Assembly: GCA_959607825.1 (NCBI GenBank)
Contig: CAUHNW010000006.1
Span: 1-64,000, forward strand
DNA: 64,000 bases
Direction: 5' to 3'
Source: HGM13006 sp900757695
GTDB lineage: Bacteria > Bacillota > Clostridia > Oscillospirales > Oscillospiraceae
The notes under the pieces are model-generated. The model saw only the letters and a program-made list of their open reading frames with translations. It was not told where the DNA came from and made no database searches. The translations under genes were made by a program, and so were the position numbers. Numbering within the stretch: the stretch's first letter is position 1; each line of letters starts with the position of its first letter. Of the stretch, positions 41,692 through 50,533 are shown piece after piece.

Positions 41692-42840
41692 TTACTCGAT
41701 GACAGTCAGAGTGGTGTGATCACCAACTGCGGGATAGTCAGCGATGGAGTCGGAGATGGAAACCTCGCCGGACTTGATCTTCTCAACCAGAGCGTTGTAG
41801 TCGTCCACGGTGAAGTTCTTCATGCTCCAGGTATCGGTGGGCAGGCCAACATAGTCGCCGTCTGTCAGAGACAGGGAGGACAGGGTGCCGCCAACGGTAT
41901 CCCACTGGCCGTTGAAGTAGGTATCCAGTGCGTTGTAGGTAGCAGCGTACAGGCCCTTCATAGCGGAAGTGATGATGCAGGGATCAATGTTGGACTGGTC
42001 AACGTCAACGCCGATGACCTTGCCTTCGTACTTGTTGGCAGCCTCAACCGCAGAGGTGTAGATGCCGCCGCCGCAGGCGAAGACGACCTCGGTGCCGTCA
42101 GAGTACCAGCCCTCCATCTTTGCGGTGATGGTAGCATCGCCGAAGAACTGGCCGCCATAGGTGTACTTGATTTCAACGTCAACGCCCTTCTCGTTTGCAG
42201 CGTCGTTGATGCCCTGAATGTAGCCGTAGCCATAGCGCTGAACAGCGGGAACAGCCATGCCGCCCAGATAGCCCAGCTTGGTATAGCCTTCCATAACAGC
42301 AGCGTAGCCAGCCAGATAACCGGCCTGCTCCTCATGGAACACCATGGTGTGGGTGTTCTTTGCCAGAGTGGTGTCGCCCAGATCGCTCTCGCCTACGTCA
42401 ACGGCGATGAACTTTACGTTGGGATACAGGTCCTGAGTCTGGCCGATGGCCTCACCGAACAGGTAGCCGGGCATGATGATCACGGTTGCACCCTCGTTAA
42501 CAGCCTGTGTAATGGAAGTAACACGGGCATCGGTGGAGTCCTCGGTGGGCTTATAGTAGGTGGTCTCGATGTTGTGCTCCTTGCCGTAGTCCACCATGGC
42601 CTCGTAGCAGGTCTGGTTAAAGGACTCGTCGTCGATGTTGCCGACATCGGTAACAAGGGCAATCTTGTCAGCGCCGGACGCAGTCTCGGTACCAGCGGTG
42701 GAACCGGCCTCAGCAGCAGCAGTGGAACCAGTCTGGGGTGCGGCAGCAGAAGCGGCAGAGCTTCCCTTGTCGGAGCCACAGCCGGAGAGCATTGCCAGCA
42801 TCATGCCTGCAGCCAGAGCAAGCGCAGTGATTCTCTTCAT
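41692..42840 (-). CDS. bmpA: BMP-family nucleoside-binding lipoprotein
   Basis: The extracellular substrate-binding lipoprotein (382 aa) of the importer. The signal peptide ends in the lipobox LSGC (MLAMLSGCGSDKG), and the mature part begins with an Ala/Ser/Thr-rich linker. The Bmp family core is clear: KIALVTDVGNIDDESFNQ, then FIAVDVGESDLGD, GGMAVPAVQRYGYG and VVFACGGGIYTSAVEAA. The ATG at 42840 is 9 bp from GGAGG. Relatives bind purine nucleosides. Together with the neighbouring cytidine deaminase a nucleoside substrate is very likely; which nucleoside is not visible. Confidence 0.93.
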   Translation of the reverse strand: MKRITALALAAGMMLAMLSGCGSDKGSSAASAAAPQTGSTAAAEAGSTAGTETASGADKIALVTDVGNIDDESFNQTCYEAMVDYGKEHNIETTYYKPTEDSTDARVTSITQAVNEGATVIIMPGYLFGEAIGQTQDLYPNVKFIAVDVGESDLGDTTLAKNTHTMVFHEEQAGYLAGYAAVMEGYTKLGYLGGMAVPAVQRYGYGYIQGINDAANEKGVDVEIKYTYGGQFFGDATITAKMEGWYSDGTEVVFACGGGIYTSAVEAANKYEGKVIGVDVDQSNIDPCIITSAMKGLYAATYNALDTYFNGQWDTVGGTLSSLSLTDGDYVGLPTDTWSMKNFTVDDYNALVEKIKSGEVSISDSIADYPAVGDHTTLTVIE

Positions 42841-42954
42841 GTGATTCAACCTCCAAAAAAAATTGCGGCATTTTTACCGCCAACCTATTCTTGCACAAAC
42901 AGCGTAAAAAATCAACCGGTATTTTCGGTTCTTACGTTTTTTTGTAAAGTTTGT

Positions 42955-42997
42955 ATCAAAAAACGCTGCCAAAGGTGTAATATTGCCCTTGGCAGCG
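42955..42997 (-). terminator. Terminator of the VanW-cdd operon
   Basis: On the minus strand CGCTGCCAAGGG pairs with CCTTTGGCAGCG, followed by TTTTTTGAT. It separates cdd from bmpA. Confidence 0.9.
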
Positions 42998-43006
42998 CCC
43001 CAATTT

Positions 43007-43423
43007 TCAGTTGTCCTGCATATATTCCCCGGCGGAGAAGCTGTAGGGGAGGATATCCTTCAGGGTCAGTGCCTTGATCTCGTTGTCGCGTCCCACCAGA
43101 TAAACCTCAAAATCATCCCGGCAGAACTCCCGCATCACTTGACGGCATACGCCGCAGGGCGGGAAGAAGCCGGTAACGGTTCCGCCCTTGCCGCCCACCA
43201 CAGCGATGGCCCGAAAGTCCCGTTTTCCGTCATAAATGGCCTTGAAGAAGGCAGTTCGCTCAGCGCAGACCGTGGGGGTAAAGGACGCATTTTCGATGTT
43301 GCAGCCCTGATAGACGGTGCCATCGGCGGTCAGCAGCGCCGCCCCTACCAGATAGCCGGAATAGGGGGCGTAGGCATGCCCCATGGCCTCAACGGCCTTC
43401 CGGGCAAGTTCTTCCTTTGTCAT
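43007..43423 (-). CDS. cdd: Cytidine deaminase
   Basis: This enzyme deaminates cytidine and deoxycytidine to uridine forms in pyrimidine salvage. The 138-aa protein is the small tetrameric type. The zinc site is CAERTAFF (Cys53 and catalytic Glu55) and PPCGVCRQVM with the two further Cys ligands. AGGAGG precedes the ATG. It lies 15 bp after the VanW-type gene and immediately upstream of the nucleoside importer, which makes functional sense. Confidence 0.96.
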   Translation of the reverse strand: MTKEELARKAVEAMGHAYAPYSGYLVGAALLTADGTVYQGCNIENASFTPTVCAERTAFFKAIYDGKRDFRAIAVVGGKGGTVTGFFPPCGVCRQVMREFCRDDFEVYLVGRDNEIKALTLKDILPYSFSAGEYMQDN

Positions 43424-43438
43424 ATGGTCGCTTCCTCC

Positions 43439-45538
43439 TTAGCCGGTTCCAACGGTGATGACCCGGTCACGTTTTTTATAGGTGCTCTTCCCCAGATAGT
43501 TGGTCTCCAGCAGGGTGCCGTCACCGCTGTAGACATACTGGTATGCCTCGTAGGTGTAGCCCGTATAGGGATAGGTGGTCTCCTTGGAGGTGCCGGAGGG
43601 CAGGGAGCTGCTGTACTCGGTCACCGTGCTGTAGGGCGTGGTGGAGAGCTTGGTATAGTCCAGCACCACATAGTTGTCGTTGATCTTGGTGCCGTAGATG
43701 GAGATATTCACATAGCCCCCGGATACCCATGCGTCCACACGGATGGGATATTCGGTATTGTTGCGGAAGCAGAAGTCCTGCGAGCCCCAGTAAACTGTGG
43801 CATCAAGGCCGCCGTTGACATAGGTCACGAAGAAGGTGTGGGGGGCACGCTCGGTGATCTCCAGATCTGCGTACAGGGCAGCATCATAGACGGTGGAGGC
43901 CACCTGGCAGATGCCGCCGCCGGTTTCCTCCTTGGAATCGCTGCCCACATAGACCGTAGCCTTCTGGTAGCCCTTGGCGGCGGTGCGTTCACCCACCACG
44001 CCGTTAAAGGAGAAGGTCTCTCCGGCATTGATGACCGTGCCGTTGATGGCATTACAGGCAAGGGTCAGGTTGGCGGTTCGTCCTGCGTTGGCGGTATGGG
44101 GAGAGGAGAAGGTGGAAAGCTGATCCCGGAACAGCACTGCCCGGATCTCATCGGCAGTTTTCTCCGGAGGAACGGCAGTCATGGGAACGCTGACCAGCTC
44201 GCCCCACTTCGCATTTACAATCTGATTGACGGCGGACTCCCAGTCCAGCGTATAACCGTCATAGCCCTCCTGTACGTCGCCGTTGGCATAGTACGGCTCC
44301 GTGGGATCACAGGCCAGCTCATGATAGGCATCGGTGATGTCCACATCTGTGGGGATCACCTCGGTCAGCTCCAGCGTAACGCTGCCGTATGTGCCGGAGG
44401 CCATAGCCTCCTCGGCCTTTTTGTACAGATCTTCTGCCTTCATGGTATAGCCCGGGGTGCCCATGTAGACATCGATGGTATGGGAGTCAGCGTCGGCGTA
44501 GACATAGGGCTCCACCACGTCCACCCCATAGTCCCGGACGCACTGACGGGTCAGGCGGGCAAGGGCCTTGGTGTCGATCTCGATTTTGTCGTAGTCCAGC
44601 GAAATATCGGAAAAGTCCAGCGTTGTAAATGCCTGCTCCACTGCGTTTTCGATGCTCTCCGGCAGGATCTCACGTCCCGGTTCTCCAAGGGTCAGGGTGA
44701 CGGTATGGTTCCCTTCGTCGTAGGAGGCTGTGGACTCCGTAGGCTCGATCCGGGTCTCCTTGCTGATCGTTTCGGCCTGCTTCGCAATATCCTCGCTGCT
44801 GTATTTAAGCTCAGTCTCCGCCGTCAGGTGGTATTCTGTGGCCTTGGCCTGCCGGTAGGCCTTATACATGCCAAAGGCTGTGGTGTCCGTGCGCATATAG
44901 CTGTAGGCACGCCGGGCCACCGCCTCGCCATTGAGGGTCACACCCTCCTGTGCCGGGCAGAACTCATAGCTGCCGTCCGGAAGCTTTACCGTAACGGAAT
45001 TGGAGGGAGAACGCAGGGCCTCTTCAATGGCCGCCTGTGCCTCCGACTGGGTCATTCCGCCCAGATTAATCCCGGCGCAGTAGACGTTGGGCATGATCTT
45101 GTCATAGCTCTCGTAGGGCTTGATGACCAGATACACATAGCTGATGCCCGCAATGGCGCAGAGGGCCAGTACCGCAAATACGCACGTCAAGGCGATAAAC
45201 AGCTTTCGGTGGGGCTTTTCCGGCTCATTGGCGTCCGGCTCCTGTCGGGGGGGCTCCGCCGGTGGAGGAGGATCGACGTCCTCCGGCGCCGGAGCTGCAT
45301 GCTCCGGTTCCTCCTCCGGCGTTGGCTCCGGGGCTTCCGGTACCGGGGATGGTTCCGGTTCCGAAGGGCAGGGGACAGGTGCCTGCTCCGTTGGCTCCTC
45401 CACCGGTGTCACTGGGGCTGTGACTTCGGGCTGCATGGCAGGACCATCCAGCGGCTCGTCATCTTCCAGCTGAATATTGGGAACATAGCCGGAGGCATCC
45501 TCCGGGACTATGGCTTTCTCATTGGGATCAACAGACAT
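43439..45538 (-). CDS. VanW-family protein with peptidoglycan-binding domains
   Basis: A 699-aa single-pass membrane protein. A Pro/Glu-rich cytoplasmic N-terminus of about 140 residues is followed by a membrane helix (LFIALTCVFAVLALCAIAGISYVY), two PG_binding_4-type domains (about 180-430), then the VanW domain (about 500-640) with SPHTANAGRTANLTLACNA, GETFSFNGVVGER, GGGICQVASTVYDAAL and a G5-like end. VanW proteins occur with cell-wall modification genes but their reaction is not known. It starts the cdd operon and has a good promoter. Confidence 0.88.
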   Translation of the reverse strand: MSVDPNEKAIVPEDASGYVPNIQLEDDEPLDGPAMQPEVTAPVTPVEEPTEQAPVPCPSEPEPSPVPEAPEPTPEEEPEHAAPAPEDVDPPPPAEPPRQEPDANEPEKPHRKLFIALTCVFAVLALCAIAGISYVYLVIKPYESYDKIMPNVYCAGINLGGMTQSEAQAAIEEALRSPSNSVTVKLPDGSYEFCPAQEGVTLNGEAVARRAYSYMRTDTTAFGMYKAYRQAKATEYHLTAETELKYSSEDIAKQAETISKETRIEPTESTASYDEGNHTVTLTLGEPGREILPESIENAVEQAFTTLDFSDISLDYDKIEIDTKALARLTRQCVRDYGVDVVEPYVYADADSHTIDVYMGTPGYTMKAEDLYKKAEEAMASGTYGSVTLELTEVIPTDVDITDAYHELACDPTEPYYANGDVQEGYDGYTLDWESAVNQIVNAKWGELVSVPMTAVPPEKTADEIRAVLFRDQLSTFSSPHTANAGRTANLTLACNAINGTVINAGETFSFNGVVGERTAAKGYQKATVYVGSDSKEETGGGICQVASTVYDAALYADLEITERAPHTFFVTYVNGGLDATVYWGSQDFCFRNNTEYPIRVDAWVSGGYVNISIYGTKINDNYVVLDYTKLSTTPYSTVTEYSSSLPSGTSKETTYPYTGYTYEAYQYVYSGDGTLLETNYLGKSTYKKRDRVITVGTG

Positions 45539-45579
45539 GGACTGCTCCTTTCTGCGGTGAAAAGCAGTTTTTTGTCTTT

Positions 45580-45608
45580 ATTATACAAAAAGCGTGCTTC
45601 GAATGCAA
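45580..45608 (-). promoter_or_regulatory. Promoter of the VanW-cdd operon
   Basis: Minus-strand -35 TTGCAT (45603-45608) and -10 TATAAT (45580-45585) are spaced 17 bp, about 40 bp before the VanW start. Confidence 0.7.
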
Positions 45609-45709
45609 ATTTTTATTATGAGGTTTTCCCTTTGTTTCCAGTATAGACGCATGATTTTCGCAAAATGTTTCACTTTATATTATTTTTTGTAGAAATTTAC
45701 TGTTTTTCA

Positions 45710-45738
45710 TTTACTCCGGCGAGCAAATACGCTATAAT
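45710..45738 (+). promoter_or_regulatory. Promoter of the sulfatase-DUF4234 operon
   Basis: The -35 TTTACT (45710-45715) and -10 TATAAT (45733-45738) are spaced 17 bp. The AT-rich stretch 45609-45709 between the two divergent promoters shows no gene. Confidence 0.65.
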
Positions 45739-45802
45739 AAATGAATGGCGATTTGCGTGTTTTTACGCTGTTTTACAGTTTTTTCGGCAGGAGAGATCAT
45801 AG

Positions 45803-47701
45803 ATGAACCAGAATTCGCAACATAAGCCCCGGCACCTCCATCGGCTCCGAAGAGCAGCCGGATGGCTCTGGCTCCCACTGCTGTGGCTGGTGCTGGTGTG
45901 GTTGGATCTGGGGTACCGGTATATGTATCCCATGGATGGGATGCACCCTTGGAACGACCCCACGGCCATGTTTTTTACCATGCTCTGGTCGCTGCTCCTG
46001 ACCGGTATTGTCTATATCATGCCCACGGTGGGGCGGCGCATACTGATGGTTTTATTTGTAACCGTCCAATGCATCTGGTGTCTGGTGTTCGGCGCCATGT
46101 ACACCATTTTCGGCAGTGTTTTTTCTTTTGCCGACCTTGCCTATGCGGGAGACGGCGCAAAATTTTTCAGCTTTTCCTGTCTGCACTACCGGAAGGGACT
46201 TCTGCTTGCGGTGGCTGGGGGGATTTTGCTGGCGGTACTGCTGGCCGTGCTGCTTCCCAAAAAACGATACCGGTTTTATCGTCCCATGGTCGGGCTTCTG
46301 ATGATCGCTGCCGCCGTGGCGGGAATCTGGTACCTGAACGGCACCATGCGGGAATCTGACAACAGTGCGTTTACATGGGACACCACCTACGAGGCGGATA
46401 CGGACAAGGCTGTTTATACAAACTTTTCTGACACAAACCGCTGCTTTTATATGGCTGGCGGCTATCAGTATCTGTTCCGCAGCTTTAATGTGACCTTCGG
46501 CATCGAGGATGCCTTCCGAAACGGCATGACCTATGACAAGCTGGATACGTACTATGCCCAGCGGGAGGAAACGGTGCATTCGGACAATGAAATGACCGGT
46601 GCCTTTCAGGGGAAGAACGTGATGCTGTTCCTGCTGGAATCCATTGATACATGGCTGCTCACCGAGGACTATATGCCCAATCTCTACCGGCTTCAGCAGC
46701 AGAGCATCAATTTTGAGAATCACTTTTCCCCCATGTTTATTTCCGCCGGAACCTTCGGCACGGAGTATACCGTCAATACCGGGCTGATCCCGCCCACCAA
46801 CGGCGTCAGCTCCAAGGCGTACAGCAGCTACAGCTTTCCCTATTCGCTGGCGCACCTCTTCGAAAATGCCGGATATACGGCAAACTCCTTCCACTCCTCC
46901 AGTCCCAAAATATACAGCCGTGTGCTGATCCACGCCAACTGGGGCTACGAAAAGTACCACAGCTTTGTAGACATGGGCATGGAGGACTACCAGCGGGACA
47001 GTCAGATGATGAACGGCTATGCCGACATGGTGGCGCCGGAACACTATTTTGACTTTATCCTGACCTATTCCGGCCACGGGCCATATACCGAGGAGATGGA
47101 CAACATCTGTCAGGGGCACTGGGAAGACGTTTCCCGGACAGTTGACCCCGGCACCATCCCTGCACAGGGGGCAGATCTTGATGAGTATCGGCGGGCGGTG
47201 GCCCATGCCATGGAGACGGATGCCTTCATCGGGCAGCTGGTAGAACAGATGGAGTCGGACGGAACCCTGGACAATACCGTACTGATATTCTTTACGGATC
47301 ACTACTGCAAATATATGACCAATACCCAGCTGGTCATGGATCTCAAGGGTGCGGAAAACATGGACATGATCAACAGGACGCCCTTCTTTATCTACAGCAA
47401 GGGCACTCCGGCACAGACCGTCAGCAAGGTGACCTCCTCCATGGACATTGCGCCCACCATTGCCAATCTATTTGATCTGGACGTGAACTACGCCTATTAT
47501 ACCGGGGATGACGCCTTTGGTGACGGAGGCGGGTACGTGATCTTCAAGAACATGAACTGGTACGATGGGGAGACCTACTACACCGCCGACTACAGCGGGG
47601 AGATCACCGATGAAATCCGTCAGCGGACCCAGGAGGCCAAGACCTGGGTACAGATGTCATGGGACACGCTAAAATGTAATTACTTTGCAAATGCGGAGTA
47701 A
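45803..47701 (+). CDS. LTA synthase family sulfatase (phosphoglycerol transferase-like)
   Basis: A 632-aa membrane enzyme of the alkaline-phosphatase/sulfatase superfamily. Five hydrophobic helices occupy about residues 18-175, and an extracellular sulfatase domain begins at about 265 (NVMLFLLESIDTWLL, the metal-binding Glu). The probable catalytic Thr is in SAGTFGTEYTVNTG, and FFTDHYCKY supplies further metal ligands. Relatives transfer glycerol-phosphate from phosphatidylglycerol to make lipoteichoic acid or modify glycolipids; which polymer is unknown. AGGAGA precedes ATG. Confidence 0.88.
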   Translation: MNQNSQHKPRHLHRLRRAAGWLWLPLLWLVLVWLDLGYRYMYPMDGMHPWNDPTAMFFTMLWSLLLTGIVYIMPTVGRRILMVLFVTVQCIWCLVFGAMYTIFGSVFSFADLAYAGDGAKFFSFSCLHYRKGLLLAVAGGILLAVLLAVLLPKKRYRFYRPMVGLLMIAAAVAGIWYLNGTMRESDNSAFTWDTTYEADTDKAVYTNFSDTNRCFYMAGGYQYLFRSFNVTFGIEDAFRNGMTYDKLDTYYAQREETVHSDNEMTGAFQGKNVMLFLLESIDTWLLTEDYMPNLYRLQQQSINFENHFSPMFISAGTFGTEYTVNTGLIPPTNGVSSKAYSSYSFPYSLAHLFENAGYTANSFHSSSPKIYSRVLIHANWGYEKYHSFVDMGMEDYQRDSQMMNGYADMVAPEHYFDFILTYSGHGPYTEEMDNICQGHWEDVSRTVDPGTIPAQGADLDEYRRAVAHAMETDAFIGQLVEQMESDGTLDNTVLIFFTDHYCKYMTNTQLVMDLKGAENMDMINRTPFFIYSKGTPAQTVSKVTSSMDIAPTIANLFDLDVNYAYYTGDDAFGDGGGYVIFKNMNWYDGETYYTADYSGEITDEIRQRTQEAKTWVQMSWDTLKCNYFANAE

Positions 47702-47724
47702 AATAGATCAGAGGAGGAATTGTT

Positions 47725-48291
47725 ATGAAATGTAAAAAGTGCGGCACACAGGTAGACGATCAGGCAAAGTTCTGCCCAGTCTGCGGCGAGGCCCTGCACG
47801 CAGACGGCTTCGGTGGCGAGCCACCGAAAGCTCCCCAGCCGCCCCGGCCCGATTTTGGCAGTCAGGAAGCCGGCGGCAGCTACCAATATGGCGGCGGACA
47901 GCCCGGAGGTTACCGCCCCGCCGGCGGACGCTACAAGGCTCCCATTACCTCCCGCAGCATCCCGGTGGCCATCATCCTTTCCATCGTCACCTGTGGAATC
48001 TACGGGATCTACTGGCTCTATTGCATGGTCAACGACCTGAATACCGCCAGCGGACATGAAAATGATACCAGCGGCGGCATGGTCATTCTGTTCTCTATCA
48101 TTACATGCAATATCTACGGTCTCTTCTGGGACTATACCGCAGGCAACAAAGTCGGTGAGATTCAGGAATATGACGGCCGTACCAGAGACAGCTATCTGGG
48201 AATCCTCTATCTGCTGCTGGATTTCTTCGGACTTGGCATTGTGGCTATGGCGCTGATTCAGAATGAGCTTAACAAAGTGGCCGGCCTGTAA
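47725..48291 (+). CDS. Zinc-ribbon DUF4234 membrane protein
   Basis: A 188-aa protein. The N-terminus is a zinc ribbon (CKKCGTQVDDQAKFCPVCG), followed by a Gly/Pro/Gln-rich flexible linker (about 30-75), then the DUF4234 domain (ITSRSIPVAIILSIVTCGIYGIYWLY and FSIITCNIYGLFWDYTAG) with about three membrane helices. Function is unknown. It is 24 bp downstream of the sulfatase with AGAGGAGG before its ATG, so it shares that transcript. Confidence 0.87.
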   Translation: MKCKKCGTQVDDQAKFCPVCGEALHADGFGGEPPKAPQPPRPDFGSQEAGGSYQYGGGQPGGYRPAGGRYKAPITSRSIPVAIILSIVTCGIYGIYWLYCMVNDLNTASGHENDTSGGMVILFSIITCNIYGLFWDYTAGNKVGEIQEYDGRTRDSYLGILYLLLDFFGLGIVAMALIQNELNKVAGL

Positions 48292-48667
48292 GCATCGGCT
48301 GGCGCAGGTCTTGCTGCTCTGGGGCTGTGTGCTGGTGATGGGGATATGCTACGGGCTTGTGATATCCCGGTTGGGTTTTGGAATTCCCTGTATGTTTCGG
48401 CTGCTGACCGGCCTGAAATGTCCCGGCTGCGGGGTCAGTCATATGGCCCTCCGGCTCATGGCCGGGGATATCCCCGGCGCATTTCGGGAAAACCCGGCCG
48501 TGTTCTGCCTGCTCCCATTGGGCGGAATTCTGGCCGGAAGGTGCAGCGTTCGATATATCCGATCCGGCACCAAAAAGCTGTCACGCTTTGAAAATGGCAT
48601 GGCTGTTTTTATGATCGTGGTGCTGGTTGCCTATGGAATCCTGCGAAATTTTCCGGTTTTCCCTTGA
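48263..48667 (+). CDS. DUF2752 family membrane protein
   Basis: A 134-aa protein with three hydrophobic helices and the DUF2752 signature LTGLKCPGCGVSHMALRLMAGD. It overlaps the DUF4234 gene by 29 bp in another frame, and no ribosome site is seen at the ATG, so translation may start at a later TTG or GTG by coupling. The CPGCG motif could bind metal. Function is unknown. Confidence 0.75.
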   Translation: MSLTKWPACKHRLAQVLLLWGCVLVMGICYGLVISRLGFGIPCMFRLLTGLKCPGCGVSHMALRLMAGDIPGAFRENPAVFCLLPLGGILAGRCSVRYIRSGTKKLSRFENGMAVFMIVVLVAYGILRNFPVFP

Positions 48668-48693
48668 CAAGCCCCGGAGAAATATGCTATACT
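48664..48693 (+). promoter_or_regulatory. Promoter of the tyrS T-box transcript
   Basis: The -35 TTGACA (48664-48669) and -10 TATACT (48688-48693) are spaced 18 bp. The -35 overlaps the stop codon of the DUF2752 gene. Confidence 0.8.
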
Positions 48694-48699
48694 CCGCCA

Positions 48700-48966
48700 C
48701 GATAACACAAAGGCAATGATGGAGAACAGTAGGGATCGTCTCCGGCCCTCAGAGAGCTTCCGGTTGGTGCGAGGAAGCGGCCCCCAATTCCGAAATTACA
48801 CTCCGGAGCTTCCGGCTGAATGAAGTAGGCCCCCACGGGTGCGCCCGTTACTGCGCAGGAGTTGTCTGACTCCCTGAGGCCGTCTGCTGTGAGGCAGCGG
48901 CGAACCAGAGGTGGTACCGCGTAATTACGCCCTCTGCTTGCAGCCATGCAGGCAGAGGGCTTTTTG
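48700..48966 (+). promoter_or_regulatory. T-box riboswitch (tyrosine)
   Basis: This leader pauses before tyrS and reads tRNA-Tyr charging. Stem I contains the AGAGAG motif and a specifier loop CGAAATTACACT in which TAC (48797-48799), a tyrosine codon, is followed by a purine. The T-box core AGAGGTGGTACCGCG is at 48907-48921; its TGGT bulge matches the 3' end ACCA of tRNA-Tyr. The terminator stem GCCCTCTGC/GCAGAGGGC plus TTTTT ends at 48966. Uncharged tRNA-Tyr would stabilise the antiterminator and turn tyrS on. Confidence 0.95.
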
Positions 48967-49012
48967 TATCCTCCTCCTGCCATGGAAATCATATTATCTG
49001 GAGGAAATCACT

Positions 49013-50245
49013 ATGACACTGTACGAAGAACTCACCGCCCGGGGCCTCATTGCCCAGACCACCAATGAGGAAGAGATCCGGGACATGATCAACAACGGCA
49101 AGGCCACCTTCTATATCGGCTTTGACTGCACCGCCGACAGCCTTACCGCAGGGCATTTTATGGCCCTGACCCTGATGAAGCGCCTTCAGATGGCGGGCAA
49201 CAAGCCCATCGCCCTGATCGGCGGCGGCACCACCATGATCGGCGACCCCTCGGGCCGTACCGACATGCGGAAGATGCTCACCAAGGAGGACATTGACCAC
49301 AATGCCGAGTGCTTCAAGCGCCAGATGGAGCGGTTTATCGACTTCTCCGATGGCAAGGCCCTGATGCTCAACAACGCCGATTGGCTGCTGAACCTCAACT
49401 ATGTGGAGCTGCTCCGTGAGGTGGGCGCATGCTTCTCCGTCAACAACATGCTCCGTGCCGAGTGCTACAAGCAGAGAATGGAGAAGGGGCTTTCCTTCCT
49501 GGAGTTCAACTACATGATCATGCAGTCCTACGACTTCTACTACCTGTTCCAGCACTACGGCTGCAACATGCAGTTCGGCGGCGATGACCAGTGGAGCAAT
49601 ATGCTGGGCGGCCGGGAGCTGATCCGCCGGAAGCTGGGTGACGGCACCAAGGCCAACTCCATGACCATCACCCTGCTCACCGACTCTCAGGGCAAGAAGA
49701 TGGGCAAGACAGCCGGCAATGCCGTGTGGCTGGATGCCAACAAGACCTCTCCCTACGACTTCTACCAGTACTGGCGGAACGTGGGCGATGCGGACGTGAT
49801 GAAGTGCATCCGCATGCTGACCTTCCTGCCGCTGGAGCAGATCGATGAAATGGACAAGTGGGAAGGCAGTCAGCTCAACCAGGCCAAGGAGATCCTTGCC
49901 TACGAGCTCACCCGGATGGTGCATGGTGAGGAAGAGGCCGAGAAGGCGCAGGCCGCTGCCCGGGCGATCTTTGTTTCCGGCGGCGCTTCTGCCGATATGC
50001 CCACCACCACTCTCACCGCCGAGGATGTGCCTGAGGATTCCATTGGCGTCCTGAGCCTTATGGTCAAGTGCGGTCTGTGCAAGTCCAACGGCGAAGCCCG
50101 CCGTCTGGTACAGCAGGGCGGCGTACTGGTAGACGATGAAAAGGTCACGGATTCCGCCGCAACCGTAGCAAAGGAAAAGCTGGAAGCCGGTGTTGTCATC
50201 AAAAAGGGCAAGAAGGTCTTCCATAAGGCTGTTCTGGCAAAGTAA
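49013..50245 (+). CDS. tyrS: Tyrosyl-tRNA synthetase
   Basis: This enzyme charges tRNA-Tyr with tyrosine. The 410-aa class I synthetase has YIGFDCTADSLTAGHF as its HIGH-type region and KKMGKT as the KMSKS-type loop. The C-terminal S4-like RNA-binding domain (SNGEARRLVQQGGVLVDDEKV) is intact. The ATG at 49013 has GGAGG 8 bp upstream, after the T-box terminator. Control is by the T-box leader. The gene ends next to a palindromic element. Confidence 0.96.
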   Translation: MTLYEELTARGLIAQTTNEEEIRDMINNGKATFYIGFDCTADSLTAGHFMALTLMKRLQMAGNKPIALIGGGTTMIGDPSGRTDMRKMLTKEDIDHNAECFKRQMERFIDFSDGKALMLNNADWLLNLNYVELLREVGACFSVNNMLRAECYKQRMEKGLSFLEFNYMIMQSYDFYYLFQHYGCNMQFGGDDQWSNMLGGRELIRRKLGDGTKANSMTITLLTDSQGKKMGKTAGNAVWLDANKTSPYDFYQYWRNVGDADVMKCIRMLTFLPLEQIDEMDKWEGSQLNQAKEILAYELTRMVHGEEEAEKAQAAARAIFVSGGASADMPTTTLTAEDVPEDSIGVLSLMVKCGLCKSNGEARRLVQQGGVLVDDEKVTDSAATVAKEKLEAGVVIKKGKKVFHKAVLAK

Positions 50246-50251
50246 ATTTTT

Positions 50252-50415
50252 AGGGCAACACCGCGCAAATGCGTCTTCGGATTTTGACGGATCTTTTTCG
50301 CCAGAAATTCGTCTGTAAAACCTTGAAATACACAAAGTATTCCTGCGGTTTTACACCTTTTTCTGACAGAAAAATCTCTCGTCAGACTCTCTCGCCGATT
50401 TGCGCGGTATTGCCT
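50252..50415. repeat. Palindromic intergenic element, copy B
   Basis: A 164-bp imperfect palindrome. The left end AGGGCAACACCGCGCAAAT pairs with the right end, whose reverse complement is AGGCAATACCGCGCAAAT. Inner blocks such as TCTG-TAAAACC and GGTTTTACA also pair. It shares the central GAAATACACAAAGTATTCC and the overall layout with copy A at 7696. It starts 6 bp after the tyrS stop codon and probably serves as its terminator. There is no ORF. Confidence 0.75.
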
Positions 50416-50473
50416 TAGGATGCTCCCTGATATCCGCAGTCTTCGGGCTGCGGATATTTATTTTATCTTTCTC

Positions 50474-50520
50474 TTGACATATCTGTGCATACTGTATATA
50501 CTGTTTATACACAGTATGCA
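50474..50520 (+). promoter_or_regulatory. GntR-ABC operon promoter with large operator
   Basis: The -35 TTGACA (50474-50479) and -10 TATACT (50497-50502) are spaced 17 bp. Covering the -10 and the start point is the perfect dyad TGCATACTGT-N15-ACAGTATGCA (50486-50520), extended inward to GTATA...TATAC. The likely ligand of this DNA is the GntR/YtrA-type repressor encoded just downstream, as in autoregulated ytr-type operons. Confidence 0.85.
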
Positions 50521-50533
50521 GGGAGGTGCTGGG

